64,000 nt of DNA from Leptospiraceae bacterium (GTDB lineage Bacteria; Spirochaetota; Leptospiria; Leptospirales; Leptospiraceae), in NCBI GenBank assembly GCA_015075105.1, contig JABTUZ010000001.1, positions 1,871,001 to 1,935,000 of the forward strand, given 5' to 3'. The notes beneath the pieces are model-generated. The model was not told where the DNA came from and ran no database searches. It saw only the letters and a program-made list of their open reading frames with translations. Shown in pieces: positions 24,731 through 32,668 of this stretch (position 1 is the first letter of the stretch; each line of letters begins with the position of its first letter). The position numbers and the translations under genes are program-made.

Positions 24731-24837
24731 AATTTCCAAAAAAAAATTGCACTTTTGTTACTTAAGTAACAGGTTTTTCGCATTTTTTTTTCTCATCTCA
24801 TACCAAGGGGGGATGGATATTTTTTGTACCCTATGGT
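24731..24837 (+). repeat. 106-bp dispersed repeat with 16-bp palindrome (copy 2)
   Basis: Near-identical to 23605-23710, with the same palindrome TGTTACTTAAGTAACA at 24756-24771. The copy lies 90 bases before the ATG of the Ig-repeat lipoprotein gene. Same orientation as copy 1, 1.1 kb apart, so recombination between the two would delete the LuxR-like and coiled-coil genes. Confidence 0.8.
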
Positions 24838-24882
24838 AAAATTCGTAAAATTTAAAAAAGGAGAATCTATCCTTGTCGTCAA

Positions 24883-24902
24883 CAGTGGGCTTTAGCCCAC
24901 TG
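24883..24902. repeat. 20-bp hairpin, CAGTGGG type (copy 1)
   Basis: CAGTGGGCTTTAGCCCACTG is a near-perfect palindrome with eight to nine base pairs and a tiny loop, followed by CCTAATAGGCATA. A sister hairpin, CAGTGGGTTTAAACCCACTG followed by TCTAATCAGGATA, lies at 28306-28325. The two differ by a compensating pair in the stem, the mark of a conserved RNA or DNA hairpin, as in REP elements mobilised by RAYT transposases. Confidence 0.6.
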
Positions 24903-24926
24903 CCTAATAGGCATAGATTAAAAAAC

Positions 24927-25958
24927 ATGAACACAACTATACAAATGTCCCCGGTAAAAAAAAGTATTTCAGACAGAAAATTAAAAATTTATAATAGACA
25001 AGTCAAGACAAATTTCTTTGTATTTGCAATTTCACTGGGATTTGTTTTTAGCTTTATTCCAAACTGCATTCAAAATTTAACAAAGTGTCCTGCTGAAACT
25101 TTGACTCTGAAAACAGAGTGTCCAAAAGAAAATAATCTAGGAATTCTCGCATTGCTTGGTCTTGCAGGAACTGGAACAAGTACGGGTACATCGACTTCGA
25201 CCGGTACAAGCACGGAAACCCCGACTGGTTCTAGTACAGGAATAGCTCCTTCAAATCTCATATATTCCGGTTCTCCGTTTGCATTTACGAATGGATTAGC
25301 AATTACGACCCAAACTCCTGCTGTAACGGGTACAGTCACAAGTTGCACGTCCAGCCCTGCTTTGCCAACGGGACTCAGTATAAATGCAACAACCTGCGCG
25401 ATAAGCGGAACTCCAACGGTAAATCAAAGTGCTACAAGCTACACAATTACTGCGAGTAATGCTTATGGAAATACAACTGCAAGTATTAATATTTTAGTAA
25501 ATATAGCCCCTCCTTCAAATCTCACTTATTCCGGTTCTCCGTTTGCATTTACGAATGGATTAGCAATTACGACCCAAACTCCTGCTGTAACGGGTACAGT
25601 CACAAGTTGCACGTCCAGCCCTGCTTTGCCAACGGGACTCAGTATAAATGCAACAACCTGTGCGATAAGCGGAACTCCAACGGTAAATCAAGGTGCTACA
25701 AGCTACACAATTACAGCAAGTAATGCGTATGGAAGCACAAATGCTGGTATTAATATTACTGTAAATCCCGGAACTCCAACTATTACAGTTATTTCTAGCA
25801 TTAGTAAGGATGCAAGTGGCACGAGTAATGATCGATTTACGTCTTACGCATATTCGAATAATGGATACACTGTTACTAAAACACAATATACGGGAAGCAC
25901 AACAAGTTCGGGATTAATATATGCTGTAATTATTGATACTTATGATATCGCGACATAA
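24927..25958 (+). pseudogene. Ig-repeat (He_PIG-like) surface lipoprotein, 5' part of an interrupted gene
   Basis: I start at ATG 24927, which gives a signal segment (FFVFAISLGFVFSFIPNC) with a possible relaxed spirochaetal lipobox ending in Cys. After a Thr/Ser/Gly linker come two putative-Ig domains (SNLxYSGSPFAFTNGLAI, LPTGLSINATTCAISGTP), 88 residues each and almost identical. The frame stops at 25956-25958, but related YD-repeat-like text (YDGSGNITCG) can be read on to 26228, where an IS3-family element interrupts it, and it resumes at 27430. A surface adhesin-like lipoprotein is likely; the intact gene is gone. Confidence 0.62.
25248..25775 (+). repeat. Two tandem 264-bp repeats inside the lipoprotein gene
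   Basis: The unit starting CCTTCAAATCTCA at 25248 recurs at 25512 with only a few base changes, giving two nearly equal 88-residue Ig-like domains. The DNA identity is far higher than needed to keep the fold, so the duplication is recent or maintained by gene conversion. Unit number could vary between strains. Confidence 0.85.
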
Positions 25959-26228
25959 TTATTATTGAGTCGAGCAACTGATGTTTCATCTGGTTCAGCC
26001 TCTGATTCGCTACTATCTTTTTCTTATTCGTCCGGGCGCATAACTCAAATGACAATAAGAATCGGTGGATACACTTTGGCGACCCGATTTTTCAATCACA
26101 TACCTGGAATATGATGGTTCTGGAAATATCACTTGCGGGCGTAGTATTGATGGAACCGACGTAACATCAAGTGTCATAAAATATACTTATAATGCGTTTA
26201 ATTTAAAAACGACGCAAACAATTGGTCT

Positions 26229-27424
26229 TGCCCCCTAAAACTGGAATACAAAAAAAGGGGATAAAGGAGACTTGATAATATGATAAGAAGAAATAACTAT
26301 GGCAAAGAATTTAAGGAAAAAATAGTAATGGAAATTTTGTCGGGCAGAGTTCCGTTTCGCAAATAGCTCAAAGGAAAAGGTAAATCCTCAAACAATCCGA
26401 AATTGAGAAATGAGATAGATACAGGAAAGTTTGAACAAAATAATCAAACCGAATTTGCTTTAAGGAAACGAGTCGCAGAATTGGAAGGTGCACTTGCCAA
26501 CCTTGCGTTAGATAATCACATTTTAAAAAGCCCAAAAAATATCTGCAAGACTGGAAGCAAAAAGAGAAATTATCAGGAAGTATCTCGCACCAGAATTTGA
26601 ATTGTAAAAGCTGTAAAGCTTTGGAGATCAGTATCTCTTCCTTTATTACCAATCGGATGCAAAGATTAAAAAAGAAAACAGGAGGATAAGCAACTAATAG
26701 AAAAGATTGAAGCATATCTGGATTTAATGCCTCAATCAGGTTACAGGTCTGTCACTTATTTTCTGAGAAATGATATGAAAATCAATCATAAGCGAGTTTA
26801 CAGGATCATGCATGAAAACCTTTAAAATGCAGTCCGAAGAGGGCTTATCATCATGCGACCACGGATTCAAAACATAACCTGAAAAATATCCAAATCTTCT
26901 TAAGGACAAGTCAATTAATCATGCACGAGTAATAGTTGGTGATGTTACTTTTTGATGTTCAGGGGAAAATCATTATCTGGCATCACTAATGGATATGGAA
27001 AACAGAGAGGTCATCGGACGAGCTGTTTCTGATAAACTTAATAGTGAACTTGTCAGGTCTGCATTTGAGTCGGCTCTCATGAACAGAGGAAGTCTCGAAG
27101 GTTACATTCATCATACTGATTCTGATAGAAGATATTGTTCGCATGAATATATAGAACTTCTGAACAATTCCAAAATACAAATTTCAATGTGTCTTGGTAA
27201 TGCATATGAAAATGCACACGCAGAATCTTTTAATAAAACTATCAAGTATCAAGAGATAAATATCTCCTGTTATGCTGATAAAATTGAAGAAATTAAAAGT
27301 ATTTTTCAATTTATTGATCGGTACAATTCAATCAGACCTCATTCAGCTTTAGGAGGACTATCTCCTCTGCAATTTAAAAATAAACAAAAAATATGATTTT
27401 TTTCTTTACAGTTTTAGGGGGGCA
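26229..27424 (+). mobile_element. IS3-family insertion sequence, copy 1 (defective)
   Basis: The element is 1196 bp with imperfect terminal inverted repeats TGCCCCCTAAAACTG and CAGTTTTAGGGGGGCA, starting TG and ending CA as usual in the IS3 family. Two-frame transposase remnants lie inside. It interrupts the lipoprotein gene, whose text continues on the right. An inverted second copy lies at 30532-31728. No clear target duplication can be seen (left flank GGTCT, right flank CTTCAA). Confidence 0.85.
26280..27396 (+). pseudogene. IS3-family transposase, frameshifted (copy 1)
   Basis: OrfA starts at ATG 26280 behind AAAGGAGA (MIRRNNYGKEFKEKIV) but stops at TAG after VPFRK. OrfB parts follow in several frames: a leucine-zipper region (ELEGALANLALDNHIL), an HTH_21-like part (DLMPQSGYRSVTYFLRN in one frame), and the rve integrase core (26989-27396) with Asp in IHHTDSDRRY and Glu in AYENAHAESFNKT. 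Two T's are missing before FDVQG relative to copy 2, and several stops occur. The element cannot move itself. Confidence 0.82.
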
Positions 27425-27429
27425 CTTCA

Positions 27430-27895
27430 AATTTATCTTGCAGGAAACTGCTCTTCCCCAAGTTCATTTAGTAGCCTAACGAATTATTCTTATGATGGAA
27501 GTAATAATCTATCATGCGCATGGGGTAGCGGGCTCATTGAAAAATATCCGAGTTATGACAGTCACGGCTATCAACTATCATACAATATGTATTCGAGCGG
27601 TTCCTGTGCGAGTCCGACTTCCTTAATTGCCAGTACCTCTTATACATATTCATATTCTGGTAGCAATCAGGTATGCAACAGTGCAAATACCGGATCGTCG
27701 GTGAATGTGAATTCATATGGAATAAGCGGCTCTATCGCAAATTCGTATCTCCAATATAGTGCTGGTAATTGTTCAAGTCCGTCAGCGTTAGTTTCTACAT
27801 CAAATTTATCTACTACAACGATAAATAGTAACAATAATTCAATAATTGCCAGTTTTAATTCAACGAAAAGCGCCTATTCGGATTTTGCGCCGTGA
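27430..27895 (+). pseudogene. 3' part of the interrupted surface lipoprotein gene
   Basis: From the right end of the IS3 element one frame stays open to TGA-less end at 27895, rich in Ser, Asn, Tyr and Gly, with repeated 'GNCSSPSxL' / 'GSCASPTSL' motifs separated by about 32 residues (LAGNCSSPSSF, YSSGSCASPTSL, SAGNCSSPSALV). The composition and the paired Cys match the end of the lipoprotein upstream of the element. An internal ATG at 27587 would give a 102-residue product, but nothing suggests that it is used. Confidence 0.55.
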
Positions 27896-28030
27896 AAATT
27901 CATTTTGCTTATGGTCAATTGGGGCTTATGAGTATTGAAAAAATTATTTCCGCAGGCTTGAAAAAGGTCTGCGGTAAGCGTCAAATAATCCCATCTTCTA
28001 TAAAAATAAATACTATGCTATTCTACAAGA

Positions 28031-28330
28031 ATGAATAAAAAAGAAAATTGGAACGAGATCATCAAAAAGTGGAAAGAAAGCGGGAACAGTCAAGCTGGAT
28101 TTTGCAGAGAGAAATCGATCAGCCTACCAGCTTTTGGATATCACTACAGAAAGGAAGCTGTATCGATATCTAAAAATGGATTCATTGAGATACCGATAAA
28201 AACAAAAGAAACAGGCAACTCATCTTTGAGTCTTGAAATTTCTCAAAATGGCGAAATAATAATCCAAATTAAGCAGGGGAATCAAAAAAACTGCATTATC
28301 CTATACAGTGGGTTTAAACCCACTGTCTAA
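28031..28330 (+). CDS. IS66 accessory protein TnpA-like
   Basis: The 99-residue product has the IS66 Orf1/TnpA pattern: WNEIIKKWKESGNSQAGFCRE (helix-turn-helix: 'W..SG.Sq..FC'), then SLPAFGYHYRKEA, a basic strand region and FIEIPI. These accessory proteins are needed with TnpB for IS66 transposition. Its last codons are formed by the 20-bp hairpin repeat at 28306-28325 (ending SGFKPTV), so the C-terminus may not be original. Without partner genes it is probably inactive in transposition. Confidence 0.68.
   Translation: MNKKENWNEIIKKWKESGNSQAGFCREKSISLPAFGYHYRKEAVSISKNGFIEIPIKTKETGNSSLSLEISQNGEIIIQIKQGNQKNCIILYSGFKPTV
28306..28325. repeat. 20-bp hairpin, CAGTGGG type (copy 2)
   Basis: CAGTGGGTTTAAACCCACTG is a perfect 20-base palindrome at the 3' end of the IS66 accessory gene, followed by TCTAATCAGGATA. 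It is the sister of the hairpin at 24883-24902. It may serve as a terminator, a REP-like element or an insertion target. Confidence 0.6.
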
Positions 28331-28446
28331 TCAGGATATGGTCGTTAGTTGCAGGAATTATTGTGTCTGTTTAAAAAAATAATCCTCTAAATTAATCTCT
28401 TGAAATTTTAGACGGAATTATTATCATTTATTGAGCTCAAAAAAAG

Positions 28447-28740
28447 ATGACTCCTGATAAAAACAAAATTCTATTAACGATAAGAAAAAATATTATAGAA
28501 TTATCCAAAAAATATTCCGTCACACGTATTGGTATTTTCGGATCGATTGCAAGAGATCAGGCAACCAGCAAATCTGATATTGATATCGTAGTGGAAATGG
28601 AACCTGATTTGTTCAAGCGTGCTTCTTTAAAGTATGAACTTGAAAATCTTTTAGGAACCAACGTCGATGTTATCCGTTATTCAAATAGAATGAATCCTCA
28701 CTTAAAAAAAAGAATCGACCTGGAAGCTTTGTATGTATGA
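28447..28740 (+). CDS. mntA: MntA-type nucleotidyltransferase antitoxin
   Basis: A 97-residue minimal nucleotidyltransferase: active-site GSIARDQATSKSDIDIVVE (G-S-x10-D-x-D) near residue 35-52. In MntA-HepT systems this enzyme transfers AMP to a Tyr near the active site of the HEPN toxin and so silences it. The HEPN gene starts eight bases before its stop, the standard arrangement. All motif residues are intact. It lies in the 3.1-kb segment between two inverted IS3 copies. Confidence 0.84.
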   Translation: MTPDKNKILLTIRKNIIELSKKYSVTRIGIFGSIARDQATSKSDIDIVVEMEPDLFKRASLKYELENLLGTNVDVIRYSNRMNPHLKKRIDLEALYV

Positions 28741-29104
28741 TCAAGATCTTCTATCGCAATTGGTTGAGCAAGTCGAAGAATCCATAAGAAGAGTGGAAAG
28801 AAGATCAGCCAATATTCATGCTTCTGAAGACTTCATACAAAGCGATGAGGGTCTTGATCTGCTTGATTCAATTGCCATGATGCTGATTTCCATAGGCGAA
28901 AATATTAAGAATACCGATAAAATTACTGATGGAAAGATATTATCAAAATATCCAGAAATACACTGACCTGGAGTGAAAGGTGTCAGGGATATACTTGCAC
29001 ATGATTATTTCAATATTGACCCCGATGAGATCTTTGCAATATGTAAAAACGACCTCGACAAATTAAAAGAAACCATTGGGAAAATACGGGAAGAAAACCT
29101 TTAA
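28733..29104 (+). pseudogene. hepT: HepT-type HEPN toxin with an in-frame stop
   Basis: The frame starts at ATG 28733 and reads a DUF86/HEPN domain (SANIHASEDFIQSDEGLDLLDSI, MLISIGENIKN), but a TGA at 28964-28966 stops it after KYPEIH. The same frame then gives PGVKGVRDILAHDYFNID and runs to TAA 29104. The stop stands where the family has Trp ('yPeipW..i.g.Rd..aHdY'), so one base (TGG to TGA) explains it. The missing part contains the RNase motif R-x4-H and the Tyr that MntA modifies (RDILAHDY). The truncated product should be inactive. Confidence 0.8.
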
Positions 29105-29183
29105 TCCATCTGCCCCAAAATCGGTAAAACTTTTATTGGTTTTAATTGGTTTAAAGTTCTATATCTTCTTTAGAGTTTCGGTA

Positions 29184-30490
29184 GAAGGTGTAATTAATTT
29201 TGTGTAAATATCTTTTACTCCGAAAATAAAAGAGGGTAAAGAATATGGCAAAAACAAAATCCAGAAAAGACGAGCTCCTTGAAGAGTTGATCAAGGAATA
29301 CAAAAATCCTGAAGAATTGATCGGTGAAAATGGTCTTCTGAAAGAATTAACCAAAGCTATAGTCGAGAAGGCTATGCGGCAGGAACTGACCCATGAATTG
29401 GTTATGAAAACATTCTCGGCAAAATGGTGCCGGCAATTCCCGCAATGGTTTTCGAAAAAGACTATCAAGGGCGATTTTGGAAACCTGAAATCGACGTTCC
29501 AGAGACCGGAATTCCGAATTTGAACCGAAGATAATCAAGAAAACCAGACCCATTGGAATGGATTTGATGATAAAATAATTTCTATGTATGCGCGAGGAAT
29601 GACGACACGCGACATCCAGGCTCATCTTCAGGAAATCTATCAGGTTGAAGTTTCTCCTGATCTGATCTCCACAGTAACAGATGGTGTAATCGAAGAAGTA
29701 GTAAAATGGCAGACCAGACCTATTGATTCAATCTATCCGATTATTTATCTTGATGCATTGAGGGTCAAAATTAGAGACGATGGTCAGGTCAAAAACAAGG
29801 CTGTTCATATGGCTATCGGCGTCAATATGAACGGTTTAAAAGAGGTTTTGGGCTTTGGATTGAAGAAAATGAAGGATCCAAGTTCTGGCTCCAAATCCTG
29901 ACTGAACTAAAAACCGTGGGTTGCAGGATATATTGATTGCCTGTGTTGATGGACTTACCGGGTTTCCGGAAGCGATTAAAACTATTTATCCAAATGCCGA
30001 AGTTCAGCTTTGTATCGTTCATATGGTCAGAAATTCTCTGAAGTATGTTTCCTTTAAAATCGAAAAGAGCTTTCATCTGACTTGAAAAAATCTATCGTGC
30101 AGTGAACGTTGAGGAAGCAAAATTAAAACTTCAGGAATTTTCTAAAAATGGATTCAAAATATCCGATGATTTCAAAATCCTGGGAAAACAGATGGAATGA
30201 GATAATTCCTTTCTTGCCTATCCGGCAGAAATCAGAAAAGTAATTTACACAACCAATGCAATCGAGTCTTTGAATATGACGCTCTGAAAAGTGATCAAAA
30301 ACCGGGCTTCATTTCCCAATGATGATGCGGCAAAAAAACTGTTGTATCTGGCTCTGCAGAATGCATCAAAAAAATGGACCATGCCTATCCGGGATTGGGG
30401 TGCTGCGATTAATCAGTTTGCAATAAATTTTGAAGGGAGAATGGAAATTTAAACGGAAAAGGATTTTACACAAAATTTCCTACACCCTCT
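29184..30490 (+). mobile_element. IS256-family insertion sequence (decayed)
   Basis: The left end GGTGTAATTAATTTTGTGTAAA (29187-29208) matches the complement of the right end TTTACACAAAATTTCCTACACC (30465-30486) at 19 of 22 positions, with further partial matches outward (AGAA / CTCT). The size of about 1.3 kb fits the IS256 family. Inside is one mutator-type transposase gene with several frameshifts. Confidence 0.78.
29245..30452 (+). pseudogene. IS256-family (mutator-type) transposase, frameshifted
   Basis: ATG 29245 follows AGAGGG. Readable pieces in order: [40 protein letters not shown] with [28 protein letters not shown] (first catalytic Asp); [17 protein letters not shown] (second Asp); [15 protein letters not shown]; and FQINAI-like TNAIESLNM with [11 protein letters not shown] near the end. 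At least four frame changes or stops (after FRI, SGSKS, KSFHLT and near 30195) separate them. The element is dead unless helped by another copy. Confidence 0.82.
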
Positions 30491-30531
30491 TTCGGAGACT
30501 TAGGCAGGAATTGTGTTAGTTGCAATTGAAG

Positions 30532-31728
30532 TGCCCCCCTAAAACTGTAAAGAAAAAATCATATTTTTTGTTTATTTTTAAATTGCAGAGGAGATAGTCC
30601 TCCTAAAGCTGAATGAGGTCTGATTGAATTGTACCGATCAATAAATTGAAAAATACTTTTGGCTGCTTCAATTTTATCAGCATAACAGGAGATATTTATC
30701 TCTTGATACTTGATAGTTTTATTAAAAGATTCTGCGTGTGCATTTTCATATGCATTACCAAGACACATTGAAATTTGTATTTTGAATTGTTCAGAAGTTC
30801 TATATATTCATGCGAACAATATCTTCTATCAGAATCAGTATGATGAATGTAACCTTCGAGACTTCCTCTGTTCATGAGAGCCGACTCAAATGCAGACCTG
30901 ACAAGTTCACTATTAAGTTTATCAGAAACAGCTCGTCCGATGACCTCTCTGTTTTCCATATCCATTAGTGATGCCAGATAATGATTTTTCCCTGAACATC
31001 AAAAAAAGTAACATCACCAACTATTACTTCGTGCATGATTAATTGACTTGTCCTTAAGAAGATTTGGATATTTTTTCAGGTTATGTTTTGAATCCGTGGT
31101 CGGCATGATGATAAGCCCTCTTCGGACTGCATTTAAAAGGTTTTCATGCATGATCCTGTAAACTCGCTTATGATTGATTTTCATATCATTTCTCAGAAAA
31201 TAAGTGACAGACCTGTAACCTGATTGAGGCATTAAATCCAGATATGCTTCAATCTTTTCTATTAGTTGCTTATCCTCCTGTTTCCTTTTAATCTTTGTAT
31301 CCGATTGGTAATAGAAGGAAGAGATACTGATCTCCAAAGCTTTATAGCTTTTTACAATTCCAAATTCTGGTGCGAGATGCTTCCTGATAATCTCTTTTGC
31401 TTCCAGTCTTGCAGATATTTTGGCTTTTTTTAAAATGTGATTATCTAACGCAAGGTTGGTAAGTGCACCTTCCAATTCTGCGACTCGTTGTTTCCTTAAA
31501 GCAAATTCGGTTTGATTATTTTGTTCAAACTTTCCTACTCTATCTCATTTCTCCAATTTCGGATTGTTTGAGGATTTACCTTTTCCTTTGAGCTATTTGC
31601 GAAACGGAACTCTGCCCGGACAAAATTTCCATTACTATTTTTTCCTTAAATTTTTGCCATAGTTATTTCTTCTTATCATATTATCAAGTCTCCTTTATCC
31701 CCTTTTTGTATTCCAGTTTTAGGGGGCA
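30532..31728 (-). mobile_element. IS3-family insertion sequence, copy 2 (inverted, defective)
   Basis: 1197 bp between TGCCCCCCTAAAACTG and CAGTTTTAGGGGGCA, nearly identical to copy 1 but in the other direction. It lies in the 3' end of the Uma2 gene. Together the two copies form an inverted pair around 3.1 kb that holds the IS66 remnant, the MntA-HepT locus and the IS256 element. Outer flanks of both copies share GGTCT and inner flanks share CTTCAA. Confidence 0.85.
30559..31679 (-). pseudogene. IS3-family transposase, frameshifted (copy 2)
   Basis: Reads from ATG 31679 on the minus strand. The middle piece (31475-31014) is open: ALTNLALDNHIL, LDLMPQSGYRSVTYFLRN, then an extra A in CGAAGTAAT shifts the frame after NHAR. 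The integrase core follows in two further frames (30965-30696 and 30768-30559), with IHHTDSDRRY and AYENAHAESF. The breaks differ from those in copy 1, so each copy was disabled on its own after they diverged. Confidence 0.82.
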
Positions 31729-32255
31729 AGACCAAATTCATTTTCAAAAATGTAAAGCGTATCCTCAAAAGATTTTTCTTTTTTCGTAAGATAGTCCCCA
31801 TCTTTAGGGTTGGTATAAATTTCTATCAATTTCACATCAGGACGGATAATCCAATACTCCGGAACCTTTGCTTCCGCATACACCATTGCTTTGGCTCGGT
31901 CAATCTCCAAGGTCGTAATCGATATTTCGATTATATGAAAAGCAAATGTCGGGTGATCTGAAAAATATTTTTCAAAAGGCCCTTCTACAATTGAAATATC
32001 GGGTTCTAGTTCAGAATCGATCGTTGAAATCGGAGCTTCTTGTCTTACGATAAAATTTTTTGGTACAATTTTTCTAAGATAGGCTGAAAGTACTTCAATG
32101 AAAAAAGTATGTATCGGGGATTTGGGCATTTTTTTGATTACCTGGCCTTTGATGAGCTCGGTTGATTCTGTAGAAAGAAGATTGTGGTATTGGGAGACAG
32201 AAAAAGAAAATACATTTTTTCGGATTGCAGGGTCGTCAAGAATTGTAGTGGACAT
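31719..32255 (-). CDS. Uma2/DUF820 family protein, C-terminus replaced by IS end
   Basis: I start at ATG 32255 (MSTTILDD) and not at an upstream codon, which would add 59 unlikely residues. The 178-residue product has the Uma2 PD-(D/E)XK-like core: LIKGQVIKKMPKSPIHT, then ELEPDISIVEGP, FHIIEISITTLEIDRAKAMVYAEAKVPEYWIIRPD. The catalytic-type residues (D in EPDI, E-I-S in IIEIS) are kept. The last residues (FGLAP) come from the IS3 terminus, so the true end is lost by a few residues. Family function is unclear; many copies are nuclease-like. Confidence 0.78.
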   Translation of the reverse strand: MSTTILDDPAIRKNVFSFSVSQYHNLLSTESTELIKGQVIKKMPKSPIHTFFIEVLSAYLRKIVPKNFIVRQEAPISTIDSELEPDISIVEGPFEKYFSDHPTFAFHIIEISITTLEIDRAKAMVYAEAKVPEYWIIRPDVKLIEIYTNPKDGDYLTKKEKSFEDTLYIFENEFGLAP

Positions 32256-32284
32256 ATTAAAAATTTTTGGTATTTTAGTTATTC

Positions 32285-32321
32285 TGTCAAGACAATTTAT
32301 ATACATTTGTTTAGAAAAAAT
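32285..32321 (-). promoter_or_regulatory. 37-bp repeat with TTGACA (copy 2), upstream of the Uma2 gene
   Basis: Identical to 24590-24626. On the minus strand it ends in TTGACA, about 30 bases before the Uma2 start. TAAAAT lies some 10-16 bases further, at a slightly short -10 distance. The repeat therefore seems to bring a -35 box and upstream DNA to unrelated genes. Confidence 0.55.
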
Positions 32322-32668
32322 TCTATCGGAAATATGGAATACGGAAAAATTTCCATTGTAGAAATTTTTTATGAAAACTTTACAATAGTCGATCCACAAT
32401 CTTTTCTGACTACTGTCCATAAGAAAATTCACTCGTTTTTTAAATCTATATTAATATTGTTGATTTTGGAGAACTTGATTTGATTAAAGAAATTGCAGAT
32501 TTGTTGAAATATACAAAAAAGCTGAAAGACAAAGCTCGCAAGTGAAATCGGAGTAAAAAATTCCAAGCCAAATTTTTTGTTACAACAAAGCTCTAAATAA
32601 ATCCGATTCAATACACCACACCTAAAATTTGTATTTGATATAAAAATGAGTGTAGAAATTCTTTCCTC
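32322..32668. other. Spacer with a short gene remnant
   Basis: No full gene is seen between the Uma2 gene and serC. On the plus strand a frame (about 32454-32544) reads VDFGELDLIKEIADLLKYTKKLKDK and ends in TGA; it may be the tail of a lost helical protein. The rest is AT-rich spacer. Confidence 0.35.

Larger units (their letters stand above)
27974..28330 (+). mobile_element. IS66-family remnant
   Basis: GTAAGCGTC at 27974-27982 matches the conserved terminal sequence of IS66-family elements. It is followed by the accessory gene tnpA-like at 28031. No TnpB or transposase C gene follows, so only the left 0.35 kb remains. A hairpin (CCGCAG...CTGCGG) lies just before this end. Confidence 0.6.

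Noticed and set aside
25070-25886. Minus-strand frames opposite the Ig-repeat gene
   Set aside because: They mirror the tandem repeats on the coding strand; no start signals and Cys/Arg-rich shadow composition.
29151-29468. Minus-strand frames across the IS256 element
   Set aside because: They lie opposite the transposase pieces, which match the known family in the plus direction.
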